From Diadema setosum (lineage: Eukaryota > Echinodermata > Echinoidea > Diadematoida > Diadematidae): a DNA stretch of 64,000 bases. Both the position numbers and the translations under genes were made by a program. Below the pieces are notes generated by a model. It did not search any database, had not been told where the DNA came from, and saw nothing but the letters and a program-made list of their open reading frames with translations. The stretch's first letter is position 1; every line of letters begins with the position of its first letter. The DNA lies in NCBI RefSeq assembly GCF_964275005.1, contig NC_092693.1, positions 27,643,173 through 27,707,172 of the forward strand. The letters run 5' to 3'. Positions 19,822 through 33,000 of the stretch are shown here, piece after piece.

Positions 19822-20173
19822 TGATTTTTGATAGTAGGCCTAGTTCTCATTCCCCCCCCCCCCCAAAAAAAAAAAATGGGCAATGACAGAAATTATTCGT
19901 TGAGGAAGACACGCAAAAACAAAAATATTGTTATCATAGACCAAGAACAGGTCTGAGGGAAATTTATGTCGGGAAAAGATTGGTGACTTTATGTGTCATA
20001 TTTACCTGGTGGAGAGCTGCTCAACACCTTTTAATGTATCTGTTTCCCCCAATTTTTCACTGATCAACTTCTCTGAGGCTTCTTTTTTTTTCATTCAAAG
20101 GAACATGATATAGAATAGAATTTCTCCTTAAGCTGATAAGCACTAATCTTCCTTCAAGACTTCATTATCGGTC

Positions 20174-20220
20174 AAGAGAGAGAGAGAGCGAGAAGGAGAG
20201 GGAGAGAGGGAGAGAGAGGT
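20174..20220. repeat. GA microsatellite upstream of gene B
   Basis: AGAGAGAGAG-type repeat about 415 bp before the gene B start codon. Confidence 0.85.
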
Positions 20221-20525
20221 CGAATACGCACACAAAAGTCATCTCAGCGAACTTCTGGTAGTCACTGCCTGGCACATTCACAATCAGATAAATTAATGAT
20301 CTTCAGAGATAGAGTAAACATCAACATCAGATCTTTGGATTCTGTAGAGCGACCCAACATGTAAAGACAACCAGTCCGCTCATAACGGCAGTTTGAAGAA
20401 TGCAGCTTGATCAATAGCATTTCAAACAAGACTTGTCCGTTTTCATAAATTTGATTGCTTGAGACCGCTCCCAACTAGATTTCTCCTTCATGCATCTATG
20501 TGATAGTTTTCCTCTTTGTTTTCAA

Positions 20526-20536
20526 TATAAATATAT
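20526..20536 (+). promoter_or_regulatory. Candidate TATA box of gene B
   Basis: The sequence ATATAAATATA lies about 97 bases before the ATG at 20633. Spacing suits a short 5' UTR. There is no transcript evidence, and AT-rich DNA gives such matches by chance. Confidence 0.3.
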
Positions 20537-20632
20537 TATGCAGCACTTTGGCTGACCTTTTCCACGCTGGACAATATATTGTTCAACACACACACTGTAT
20601 TACCTGCAGCGGTCATAGCACGGAAAAGCTAA

Positions 20633-21014
20633 ATGGCGCCTCCCACTCCCAGAGGCGGGGATAACTCTCAGAAGATGGTCAACGACAGCGGCATCAGCAA
20701 CCATGAATCTGCACCTTCCTATCCAGTCTACAGATCGGAAGGTGGTCAACCTCCAAGACTGGATCGCTCCGAGAGCAAGGTCAGCATGAAGTCCGATATC
20801 AGCCGCACCGACACCCTCCTGTCCTTCCAAAGCACGCAAAACTCACCGGTAGTTCTACGCCGAAAACTCGGCATAGTCGAAACTGTCTCGCTGCTGATTG
20901 GGGTTGTCATTGGGACTGGTATATTTGTGTCTCCGAGAGGGGTATTGAGGTACAGCGGGAGTCCCGGCGCCAGCCTACTTGTTTGGTTTTTCTGCGGTGT
21001 CATCGCTTTTATTG
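20633..21014 (+). CDS. Gene B exon 1 (N-tail, TM1, TM2 start)
   Basis: The ATG at 20633 opens a 127-codon exon ending before GTAAAC. The first 76 residues are polar, with many Ser and several SxxS and RS motifs that could be phosphorylated. [16 protein letters not shown] leads into TM1 with [12 protein letters not shown], then [12 protein letters not shown] of TM2. This is the first in-frame ATG after upstream stops. Confidence 0.9.
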
Positions 21015-24000
21015 GTAAACTCATAAAAACTTTTCCTCACTTTTAATACTTGTATGCACGGTACATGTAAATATTATATGTATATGTATGTATCTTTGGA
21101 TTCACGTTAGGGAACCACTACATGGTAAATATTACTACATTAATGATACACATTTGTGTTTAGGAACGATTTTGACTATTTATCGATTCAATCAATTTAA
21201 CTGATGGCAACACTTAATTGACAATACCTACACTCCTTGAAGCTGAATTCGGAGTTAGGCTACGGTCACAACTCAGAGCGGCAACCGACCGATTTGTAGC
21301 CTGCTCGGTCGCTGCTGAAATTTTGGCACCGCTCAGCAGTTTTTGGAGATGCTGAGCAGGCTGTAAAACCGTAGCGATGGCCGAGCAGTGCCCTGTCGAT
21401 TTCCCATCGGTCACCGATCGATTTTCAGTAAAATTTGGGCGAAATATAGGGATCTGCAATGCGCAGAGTCCGAGCAGTCACCGAGCGATGCCCCATCGAC
21501 AACTGGATGATCTCCCACGGCCACCGGCCGATTTTTACGAAATCGCTCAGCGACCGACGGGTGATCGATAGGTCATCTACCGGTGACCCGTAGGCGTACC
21601 GACGGCCACCCGCTGGTCTCTGCCGGAAATTTCTCACGAGCTACCAGTGTTTATTAATGTACCTATGTGATTTGTATGTGTTAATTAACTTATTGATTGA
21701 TTAAAATAAAACTCGAGGCAAAAGATCTAAGAGTTAACTTATCAACTAACAAACCTCAGCTATGTGATACCACAGATAACTAGAAATTAGGAAATAAAAC
21801 AAAGGGGAGGAACACCCAAGATGGAACAAAGATTAGAATAGATTAAATTTTCCAAAATATCTTGTTTTTTCTATATTTGACAGTTTTTTCTATTCCTATT
21901 TAATTTCATATTTTAATTTCCCCCATCTCTTGTCATTCATTTCTTCTTCAATCAATAGGCCTTTAATGAATGATAAGGTAACCAAACCATATTTTACTAC
22001 GTCAACATATCAACACTAACTTTTAGCTTTCATCTCTTTTGCCCTAGAGTGGTTGCCTCTGACTTCCGTGTCCCTCATGTTGGTTGCCGAGATGTTGAGA
22101 TGCTGAGATGTTGAGGGTTTCCTTGCCTCTTATCCCTCCCCCTGCTTCTTCCAAATTGCGCTACATTATCTTCTCCATCTAGTCCCTGGTTTCCTTCAGT
22201 GCTTCTGTCATTTTTATCTTAACATTTTTTTTAGTCCCTAAATCGCTCGACGGCGACCGCTCGATCTATTTTCTTGGTTTTCTTCTGTGCTGTTGTCATT
22301 TTTGTCTCTCTTATTTTTGTTCCCTAAATCGCTCGGCAACGACCGCTCGATTAGGTCAGTGCCTGGGCGGTTCCCGCTCGGACACCGAGCGTATTTTGGA
22401 CAGCCAGTGAAAACTGGTCGGTCGCCGCTGAAATTTTAACTCCGCGTTAAAACTTCAGCGGCGACCGACCGATGCCCTAAATCAGATGCGCCTGGTCGGT
22501 CACTGATCGGTCACCGATCGTTGTCCGACCGGTTTTGGCTAAAAACTCGCCGACCGGTAGCCGAGGAGGCTGACTTTGGTTGCTGTGACCGTAGCCTTCA
22601 TGAAGTGTATGGGGGGGGGGGGGGTATATACGTGGGTGCTTGGGTTGCTGTGTATTTGTGTGTACTTACACAACATGGTTTTAAATCCTTAGTTATCATG
22701 GCTCACCCAAGATTTGATTTGATAAAAAATCAAGACTAAAACTAACAATAGAAATCTGAAAAAAAAAATTCTAGCTATGTTTTTCTCAGTTGAAGAAGAT
22801 CAAGAAGTCAAATAAATGGTTGAAAGTGAGTAAATACTCAGTACCTATGTGCTGTACTGAGTGTGTTGGTCTATCATGTTTTTTCCAGGGACGGTGGTGT
22901 TCATGGAGCTTGCCTTGATGTTTCCTAAAGCTGGTGGGGATCACACCTACCTTCATGAGGGATATGGTGAAGTCTTGGCCTTTCTGCACGGATGGGGCGC
23001 TTTGCTGGTTGCTAGGCCGATGAGTTTAGCCATCATCAGCATCGTTGTAGGAGAATACATGATATTTCCTTATGTCAACTCGGTCTCTGATCATTTGTGC
23101 CTTCGAGACGAAACGGCAGTCAAGTTACACGCAGCCACATTCATCAGTAAGTCGAATGCTGAGTGTATAAGCAACCTATAGGAATAAGAACTTCATGACC
23201 TACTATAATGACCGTCAGGGTCGGTCAAAACTTTCCGCCTTGATAGCTCTACCAAAAGCTCCAAACACGGGTAGATAGTGCATTGTACCCCTTCCTTTAT
23301 TTTTCGTGCTTTTACCAAAAAGCATACCCAAATACAACTCTTGTTATTGGTTTGTTCTGTCAATTTGTCTTTGATAAAACCACGCATTCCCAAACATTGA
23401 AAATCAGACGGGTGCAAAGCCTTCAAGAGTTGTACACTCATACCGTTAACGTCTCCTTGGGTTTAATATGTGACACTGATCTAAGACCTGGAAAGTATTA
23501 CGTCGGTACTATTTCATTTTTCATTTCATTTCATTTCATTTATTTCCGTATGCAAATAATACAAATTCATTGTTACGTAAGGGCATTAACAATTTGTACA
23601 AGGTTGGAGTGTCACAAAGCAAATACAAACAATAGTGTAACAAAAGTATGATACATACACACCTGTAACTACAAACATGTATGACCTACGTATTATTCAA
23701 ATAATTTGATCTTCATGAAATCACTTTATTGAACAGCACTAGCTTTAGTAAGGAATATGGAGGGAACTTGCATAAGAAGCAAAGCTTGTACAATTAGCAA
23801 GTTCCCGAGTAAAAAAAAAGGGGGGGGGGATGGGAGTCTATGCACATGTGCGTATAGATTCGAATAAACGAGTGGGCATTCCGATTCAGAAGAGATAAGA
23901 GGAAGAGGTACAAGTAAAGCAATGGGACCAGATGACACACACAGATACACATACATTCAAACAAACACACGCTAATACAGGAACATCCATGCAAACCCGA

Positions 24001-27000
24001 ACAAATAAACAACAACAAAGGGTCACGAGACGAGGAAGCCAGCGAGCATACAGCATGTCAAGTATAGGTTGTGTAATAAGATCGGCATATGAGAATTGGA
24101 AGCAAATACTGATTTGAGAGGAAGGTTGTCTGTTGTATCAAATTTCAGTAACGATTGAATAATTTTTTTTTTTTAGTTTGATTTTAAATGTGCCAATACT
24201 GATTGAATTTTTCATTTCAGTAGAAAGGGACTTCCACATTTTGGGTCCACGATAAATAAAAGTATTTTGGGAAAAGAATGTTCGCTTTAAAGGTTGATGG
24301 ATACAGCTAGATTGTCTCGTGGGATACTTATGTACGGAGTTATTAAGAACAAACATTGAATCAAAAACTGATGGAAGATCATTGTTATGGAGCTTGTACG
24401 TGAATTGACCAAGTTGCATCTGATATACATCAGTGATTTTAACGATTTTATTCTGAATGGACAAATTACGAGTGTGTGCATAAATAGACATATGGTTAAT
24501 TATTCTAGGAACCTTTCTCTGCAATAATAAAATCCTGTTGAGTAATGTTAATGAGGCATTTCCCAAGGCTAAAATACCATATTTTAGATACGGAAAAATC
24601 AACGTAGAATAAAGCATTGATAAATTTGCTGTTGGCAAAACACATTTGAGTTTAGCTATCATTCCTATATTACGAAAAATCACTTTGCAAATAGTATCAA
24701 TATGGACATTCCAGGAAAGTTTGTTATCTAAAGAAACACCGAGAAATTTAGTAGAAGTAACTTTCATTATTGGAATATCATCTCATAATAAAGGATTAGG
24801 AAGATCAGTTAGAGTGTTACCGAAAATCATATATGAAATCTTTTTCAAATTAAGGGATAACTTGTTAGCTTTCATCCAATCTATAACATGAATAAGGTAA
24901 TTGCTTAATTTGGTAAAAAGTTCAAAAAGGTCAGAATGAGAGTAAAAGAAATATGTTAGAGTCATCAGCAAATAATATAAACTGCAATACATTTGAGGAC
25001 ATTTGAATATCGTTGATGTAAATAAGGAATAGGAGTGGCCCAAGTAAATTGCCTTGGGGTACACCGCAAGAGATAAACTGCATAGAAGAAGAGGAACCGT
25101 TTACGTTGACATATTGCTTACGGTCTGATAGATAATTTCTGAACCACTCCAAGACAATTCCTCGAATCCCATAGTGGCATAATTTGTGGAGAAGTATTTC
25201 ATGGTTTATGGTATCGAAGGTCTTGTTGGAGAGGTCCAGAAAGATTCCTACAGCATACAGAGATGAGTCAATTGAATGAGCAATTTGGTCAATAAATGTC
25301 AAAAGGGCGTGCGATTTACTATGTTTCTGGTGGAAACCAAACTGCTGATTACTTAATATACTATGTTTATTAAGAAAATTAATAGTCCTATTATATACAA
25401 TTTTTTCAAGTATTTTCGATAAAGAAGTAAGTAACGATATCGGCCTATAATTACTTACTATTTGATTGTTATCATTTTTAGAAATAGGAATAACTTTAGC
25501 CAGCTTCATATCATCTGGAAACTTGCCAGCTGTTAAGGACAAATTGAAAATATAAAAAAGAGGTTAAACAAATTGATTAATGATATTCTTTAAAAGATAA
25601 TTATCTGTTTCATCAAAGTCAGAGTTTGTTGGTATGAAAAAAAAAATTGAACTTGGATTTGAATCCTGTAAAAACGCATAAAACTATTTATTAGAGGCGG
25701 GGATAGATTGGGCTAAATCTTCTCAAATTTGAGAAAAGCAAGAATTAAATGTTTCAGCCATCATTTGTCTGGGTTCACTCTTTTTCTCATCCGCAACTTT
25801 TAAGTGAGATATCATTGCAGATTTCTCACTCTTATTCAAAGCATGATTAATTACTTTCCATGTATTTTTCATACCACCTTCATATAAAATAAACTGATCA
25901 GCATAATATCGTTTCTTTCCAGTATGCAACAATGATGTTAAGATATTCTTGTAATCAATATGTTTATTTTTTAATACAGTATTAAATGTATCCATTTTAT
26001 ATATTCATAATACAAATTATTTTTCCTGTTTATAGATCTTGATATAATGTTTTCGTAATCCAGGGGGATTTAGGGACCATTTTACGGTGGGGTCCCTTTT
26101 GTTTCCCTCGTGGTATAATACTATCAATAGATGACTTCAGTTTTTTAATGAAAATATCATAAGACAAATCAATATCTGCGCTTAAATATACCGGAGACCA
26201 ATCCACATCACTTAGAGTATCTTTCAAAATATTAATGTTATCATCATAAGTGAATTTGTACTTAGAAACATAATAATTTCTAAAACTTCCAAAAAATTGA
26301 CCTGTCGACAAATGAGCAAAGATCGGATAATGATCAGAGATGTCTGATATTACAATATCTGTTTTAATATCTGACAATGGTAAATTAATAAAAAATATTG
26401 TCAATAGGTGTCACAGATTAATCGGTTATTCTTGTGGGCTTTGTTACCACGGGCACTAAAAATGAAGACCAAAAAACATCTAAAAATTCTTGTGCCAACT
26501 TATTTTTAGCACATGCGATTAAGTTGATATTGAAATCTCCCATAATCACACAGTCTTTATATGCTGTACCTGTCTTCAACAACATATTCTGAATTATTTC
26601 GTTGAATTCATGAAAATTCGATTGTGGTGGTCGGTATATTACCCCTACAATCATATTTTTACGTTTCGGGATACGCAATTCTACAAAAAGTGATTCTACA
26701 GTGCCGTTTATGATGGATACATCATGTAAAATAGAATATTCAAGAAATTTGGGGACATATAGTGCAACCCAGCCCCCCCCCCCCTTTTTAACCGGCCTAT
26801 TTTTAACAATTAAATGATGATCTGGCAAAAAAAAAATACATATCATTAGGTGAGTCAGAAAGCCAGGTTTCAGTCCGCAGACCAATTAAAGAATTCTTAG
26901 GAAAATTAACATCCTCTAATAAAAAGTGAAACTTATCAAAATTACTGTGGGCGCTTCTAATGTTTAATTGAAGAAAACACAGCTCATCCTTCCTATACAA

Positions 27001-30000
27001 ACCAGTGTAGGACTTTAGTGTACTCTGAGTAAAATACGTGGAAGATTTTAACCGATTGGCAAAAACATTGACATCATAATTAGATTTCATTTCTGGGATA
27101 TTATCATTCATCTCTTTCACATCTGATTCGTTGTACAAATGGTTATCAAAGTTTTTTTCATTTTCATTTCAATTTATTTTCATATTTCTCACATAATATC
27201 ACAGTAAAGTATATAAATACGAAAATTATACAAAACATAATTTAGATGAGACTTCATCGGAATGTACAGAAGTTTGATTTGGTATAAACACAAGGTCTGT
27301 ATGCATGCGAATTAAACTGTGGTCATGATGCCAAAAATATGATGGGGCCTGCGCAAAAGCATTAGCTTGTACAGCCGCAGGTCCCGTGAGTAATCAGATT
27401 AGGGGAAGTTTAAAATGCGGATTTTTTTTAAGACCAACTATAACTGGAATGGGGAAACCGATTAAAACAAACAAAAACAAAAATCCAATTAGATATATGT
27501 CACTAAATAAAAATGCAGAAAGGTCACATGTTGCAGCAGTATAACCTACTACTTAGTAAGGGCATTGGTAGAACAACAACTGGGGTTGCAGAGATTCAAG
27601 GGGTGTGTTGCAGAGTATAGAAAATGGCGTAACTGTATGACATAAATACATAAGTAAAAGGTGGAATGATGATGAGATTTGTTGTGAATGTAAACAATAC
27701 CGTGTACTAGGGAAATAAAGCTCAGGAGTAACATTCGAGCATGGGTCCTAAACCAAGCATTCCGTGTGACCATAGTTAAGGCCGTGTCACGCCATTCCGG
27801 GCAAGCTACGCGGGCTTCTGGCGAGGAGGTAGTTTCCAGCACGTAGAAGATTTTCAGCGGGTGAACAAGAATGTTTGCAATTTTCATTCATGCCTTATCA
27901 TACCGTATCTGGGAAAGTTTTGCGGCTTGACTTGCGGGGAAACAAATTTACTCCCCGGAGCTCTCCGCAGTTGGTCCGCACCTGACAGTATCTAGCGCGT
28001 ATCTCGCCTGTAGTTGCCCGGAGGTGCTCACGCAAGTCCGATTTAACCGCAACCAAGTTTTGAGCATGACCAAAACTTTTTCCGGGTGAGTCGCGGAAAT
28101 GCCCGGAGAGGTCCACGCAGAACGCCAGTAAGAGGCCCTTAGCGGCAGCACTTCCCAGGCAACTCCCACGCACGTACTTCGCAGTCCCGTATGCAGTCAA
28201 GATAATGAAATTCTATGGGATTTCAGCCATTCCATCAGAGGAATTCCTTCACTGAGCTGTCGGCCCCCACGCGACTGGTACAAAGGTCAGACAGTATACT
28301 CGCAAGTATAATTTAAGAAGAACGCGTCCAGCAAGTAAGACACACGCGCTGACTCGCTCAAATCCTATCTCGCCCTCAGGAATGTCCGGTATGCTAGAAA
28401 ATCCCTACACGTAACAAGCCCGGGTAGCTTGCCCGGAAAGGTGTGACAGGGCCTAATTACGGTTGCGGGTAAAAAAAAAAAATATGCGTGCGCACCTCCA
28501 GGCGACTACGGTTGAGATACGTGCTAGGTACTGTCATGTGCGGATCATCTACGAGGACCTCCGGGTAGTCAAAATTGTTCTTTGCAAGTCGCACGCAAGG
28601 CTTGCCCGGAAAGGTGTGACACGGCCTTAACCGACAGCTGTCACGTACGAGAATTTCGAGAACCGAGTGGAACAATAGGTGCATGAAGAGCGCAACAGGC
28701 AGACTGATCAAAAATAGTGTTCATGGTTAGGACCTGCCGGACTACTAATAAGGGATAGACCAGGGGTAACATAAAGAGCAACAAGAACTATACACTATGC
28801 ATGCCGTACAATGTAGCTGCTATGAAGATATTGCTTCAGTTTTCGTTTGAATGAGGTTACAGTGCTACAACTTACAAGTTCCGTAGGGAGTTCGTTCCAA
28901 TATTTGGGCCCAGTGAACAAAATGAATTTTTTCGCGAAAATTGTTCGGGTACGTGGAAGGTGATATGCGTAACGATGACGAGTTGGATAATCATGGACTG
29001 TATAATTTCTTGTAAACATTTGGGAAAATACGTCTGGTAATTGGCCAGTTGAAAATTGAAACATAAACAGGCCAACGTTGTAACAAAATAACTCGGGAAT
29101 TTTCAAAATTTTGTTACTAACAAAAAGTTTGTTCGTGTGGTTAACAATTCTAACAGCGCGTTTTTGTACAAGAAATAACGAATCGATAAGGTTTTTAGAA
29201 GCATTTCCACACCGGAATCCCATAGTTGAGATAGGGAGATATCAAAGTTGAATATATGCTCTGTAGAATATTACATGGAAAATAATAGCTAAGTTTGTTA
29301 AGAACCCCGGTATTTCCAGCAATAATTCTGCTTACATAATTAACATGGGTTCTCCAAGACAAATCACTATCGAAATAAAGACCCAAAAATTTTGTACTGT
29401 TGACCTGTGACAGATCAATGTTGTTTATCTTGACAGAGAGAGGTAACACAGGTGGCGAATTACTGAATAACATAATTTTATACTGAGTTTTATCGATGTT
29501 CAAGGATAATTTGTTCGCAAAAATCCAAGATTGAACAGAAACAAGTTCTTTATGTATTATGTTTATAAGCGCATCAGGATTTTGATGAGAGAAGAACAAA
29601 TTTGTATCATCTGCAAAACAAACGAAGGAAAGAATCTGAGAGGAGTTGTGGATATCGTTAATATATAAAATAAAGAGAAGTGGGTCTAACAAGGAACCCT
29701 GTGGAACACCACAAGAAATCCGTTTTGGTTGGGAGTCGTGACCGTGGATACTTACAAATTGTTTTCTATTTGTTAAGTAATCAGTGAACCATTCTAGCGC
29801 CCTTCCCCGAATTCCGTAATGATTTAACTTATAAAGTAAAATGTCATGGTCTATTGTATCAAACGCCTTGGAGAAGTCAAGGAAAACACCGACAGTGTGA
29901 GAAACATCATCTATAGCATGAGCTATCTTATCAATATACTTGAGTAATGCGTGAGTTGTACTATGTTTTTTCCGAAATCCAAATTGAGATTCACTAAATA

Positions 30001-33000
30001 TTTTTGCCTGAAGAAGAAAATTAAGGGTGCGTTTATACACAAGTCTTTCGAGTATCTTTGAAAAGGAAGTTAAAAGAGAAACGGGGCGATAATTATTGAC
30101 AAGGTCTTTTCGCCCTTTTTTAAAAATGGGAACAACTCTTGCTACTTTCATTTTTTGAGGAACTTTACCAGTAGATAAAGATTGATTGAAAATATAAGTA
30201 AGAGGCGAAATTATTTCATGAATCACATTTCTTACCAAGAAGTTTGTGATTCCATCATATCCCGAACTTTTTTTATTGTTTAACTTCTCAACAATCTTTA
30301 TTATTTCATCTTCGACAATCGGGACAAAAAATAAAGATTCCATATTCCTACCACCCAGGAAAGAGTGAAATTCCCGCTGCGCTTCAGGAATTTTATCAGC
30401 CAGATTTGGCCCAATGTTTACACAAAAAAAAATCATTAAAAACTTCAGCTATATCTATGGGGTCAGTCAAATGTGTTTCAGGATTGTAAACAAGGTGCAT
30501 AAAATCCTTGTCGTCCAGTGCGGTAAATGGGAAATTGCAAGAATCATTCATGTTGTAAATGAATGATCGCAACTAAGTCCAGAACGCTATCAGACATGGC
30601 TGTTAGTGGCTGAAGACTGCCGACACCCTGACGGCCATGTCGAGATTCATTGACCCGTGACAAAACAAGAACACCACAGAAAATACTAAACAGAATGATA
30701 CAGTAGTAACGAAAGGAGGGATAAACACCATACATACCTTCACCACACAACACACACATATGATTGGGTATACAAACGAAATAATAATAATAATAATAAT
30801 AAATATCATTTATAAAGCGCTTATTACAACGTTTCTAAGCGCTGAAGCAAAAATTGGAAAATAGATTCAATTATGGAATATATACAAATTGTGATACGAT
30901 GAAACGCAATACAAGATACAAAATACATAAAATGAACATTGTAAGTTATAACTTATAGAACGAACTTAACATATATACAGACTGCATATAATAAATTAAT
31001 ACAAATTACATGGCATGAGAGAACAGATGAGTTTTCAGTGATGATTTGAAGGAGTCTACTGTTGGAGCTTCACGGACGTGGATGGGCAAGTTGTTCCATA
31101 GTGTAGGTGCAATAACACTGAAGGCGCGGTTGCCATAACGGGTACGGGTGCGCGGTGCCGATGTGAGTTGAAGGTGTGCAGTGGAGTGAGAACGAAGGCG
31201 TCTGGTTGTTGAGGAAGTAGATATAGTCCGGAGGGAAACCAGATGATGAAGATAGGATGGTGCTAAGTTGTGGACAATCTTGTAGGTGAGGAGTAGAACT
31301 TTGAAGATGATGCGGTCATGAATTTGTAGCCAGTGCAGAGATCTGATGACAGGTGTGATATGTTCATGCTTCTTCGTGCGTGTGATGAGACGTGCAGCGG
31401 TGTTCTGGATGCGTTGTAGCGGAGCAAGACAGGAGCAAGGAAGACCAGCAAGGAGGCTGTTGCAATAGTCCAAGTGTGAAGACACGAATGCATGTACCAG
31501 CTTTTCTGTAGATGACTCATTAAGGAATCTCCTTATTTTCCCGATCCTAGCAATGCCAAAGGAAGCCGATCTGCAGACATTTCGAATATGGTTAGTGAGA
31601 GTGAGATGCTTGTCGAGAGTAACACCAAGATCCCTCACATAGTCAGAGGAAGAAAAGCATTCTCCAGCCATATCCAAAGAAGGTTGAAATCCCGGTTGCT
31701 GCCTAAACTGAGATGAGACGAACAACAACTCAGTTTTGGCTTCATTTAGTTTGAGATCAGCGTTCATTATGACATACAACTGAGTGTCGTCCGCGTAGAT
31801 TGCGCGCTGCACTCCATGGTGTGAGCCAATGATGTGGCTCAACGGACCAGAGTAAAGGGAGAACAACAATGGTCCTACGACGGAACCCTGCGGGACGCCA
31901 CAGTAAAGAAGAAATGACCTGGATTCCACGCCGTTCACAACGATCCTCTGACTACGATCAGTGAGGTAGGATTCGATCCAGCGAAGCACAGATCCATCCA
32001 TCCCGTAGTGCTCTCTCAGGCAGTTGATGAGGTTGGTGTGGTCTATAGTATCAAAAGCCGACGAGTAATCCAAAAGAATGAGGGCAGCTTCAAGACCCTT
32101 GTCAACGGCAAGCAGAAGATCATTCACTACCTTTACTAAGGCAGTCTAAGTAGAGTGACACTTCCGGTACGCAGACTGATGTTGAGGAAACAGGTTGTTT
32201 GTCTCAAGGTATGATATGAGTTGATCTGACACAATCTTCTCGAGAACCTTGCTGATGAAAGGCAAATTTGCGACTGGCCTATAATTCCTTAAGTCATTCT
32301 TGTCAAGCGAAGACTTTTTGAGGAGCGGTATGATGAGCGATGTCTTGAATGCACATGGAACTTCCCCGGATGATAAGGAAAGATTAACGATCCTTGTGAT
32401 GAAAGGAATGAGTTCATCAGTACATGACTTCATGAGTCTAGAAGGAATAGGGTCAAGGCCACATGTCTTCGGTTTAATAATTGTCATGATCTGTTTGACT
32501 TCAGAGAGAGAGACAGGCTGGAAATCGCAGAAACGAATGCTCTTGACCTGAGGCAGTGAACGTGATTCCACGCTGGATGACAACTCGTCAGTTGGTGAGA
32601 CATCTATCGCCGAAATAGTTCTGCTAACTTTGTCACTGAAGTATTGCCCAAAATCATTGGCAAGGTCAGCATCAGACAAATGATCTGGAAAAACAGATTC
32701 GTGGTTAGAGCACGTAAGTCCCTTAACAATTCTGAATAGCTCCTTGCAATCCGCAGAAGCAATCACACCAGTCCAATGTTTGGACTTGGATTCGTTCATA
32801 TCAGGGCTGCATAGTATGAGTTACATTGCTGGCGATAGATGTCTTTATCAACTGAAAGGCCAGATTTCCGCATCTTACGCTCGGCGCGCCGTCTGTTCTG
32901 TTTAGCCTTTCTTAATTCCTGCGTGTACCATGGTGCTGATGGCCTAGGTGTCACCGTCTTATTCTGTAAGGGCGCATGTTTGTCCAAGAGTGTAGTCATT

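Larger units (their letters stand above)
14092..20632. other. Intergenic region between genes A and B
   Basis: No protein gene is supported. From 14092 to about 17885 it matches the 3' flank of gene B (48215-51772), including a shared AATAAA at 16917-16922 (50707 in B) that could be a distal polyadenylation site. From 17886 to 20632 the sequence is unique to this interval. That part holds a repeat shared with the 16.5 kb hairpin at about 18253-18300, homopolymers, and (CAA)n, (CA)n and GA-rich microsatellites. Confidence 0.55.
23512..27150 (-). mobile_element. LINE 1: degenerate jockey/CR1-type retrotransposon in gene B intron 2
   Basis: Minus-strand element. Its 3' end is the (ATTTC)n tail and UTR at 23512-24130. 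The C-terminal part of ORF2 lies at 24138-24767, reverse transcriptase at 24931-25542, and endonuclease at 26418-27138. The order and clade match LINE 2 next to it. Many frameshifts show that it is old. Boundaries are approximate. Confidence 0.75.
27155..30545 (-). mobile_element. LINE 2: 5'-truncated jockey/CR1-type retrotransposon in gene B intron 2
   Basis: Its 3' end abuts LINE 1 with a TTTCATTTTCATTTCAATTT tail at about 27157-27176. The UTR continues to 28794 and is interrupted by an 847 bp TTAA element. The RT domain is at 28795-30436. No endonuclease follows, so the copy is truncated near 30545. Confidence 0.75.
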
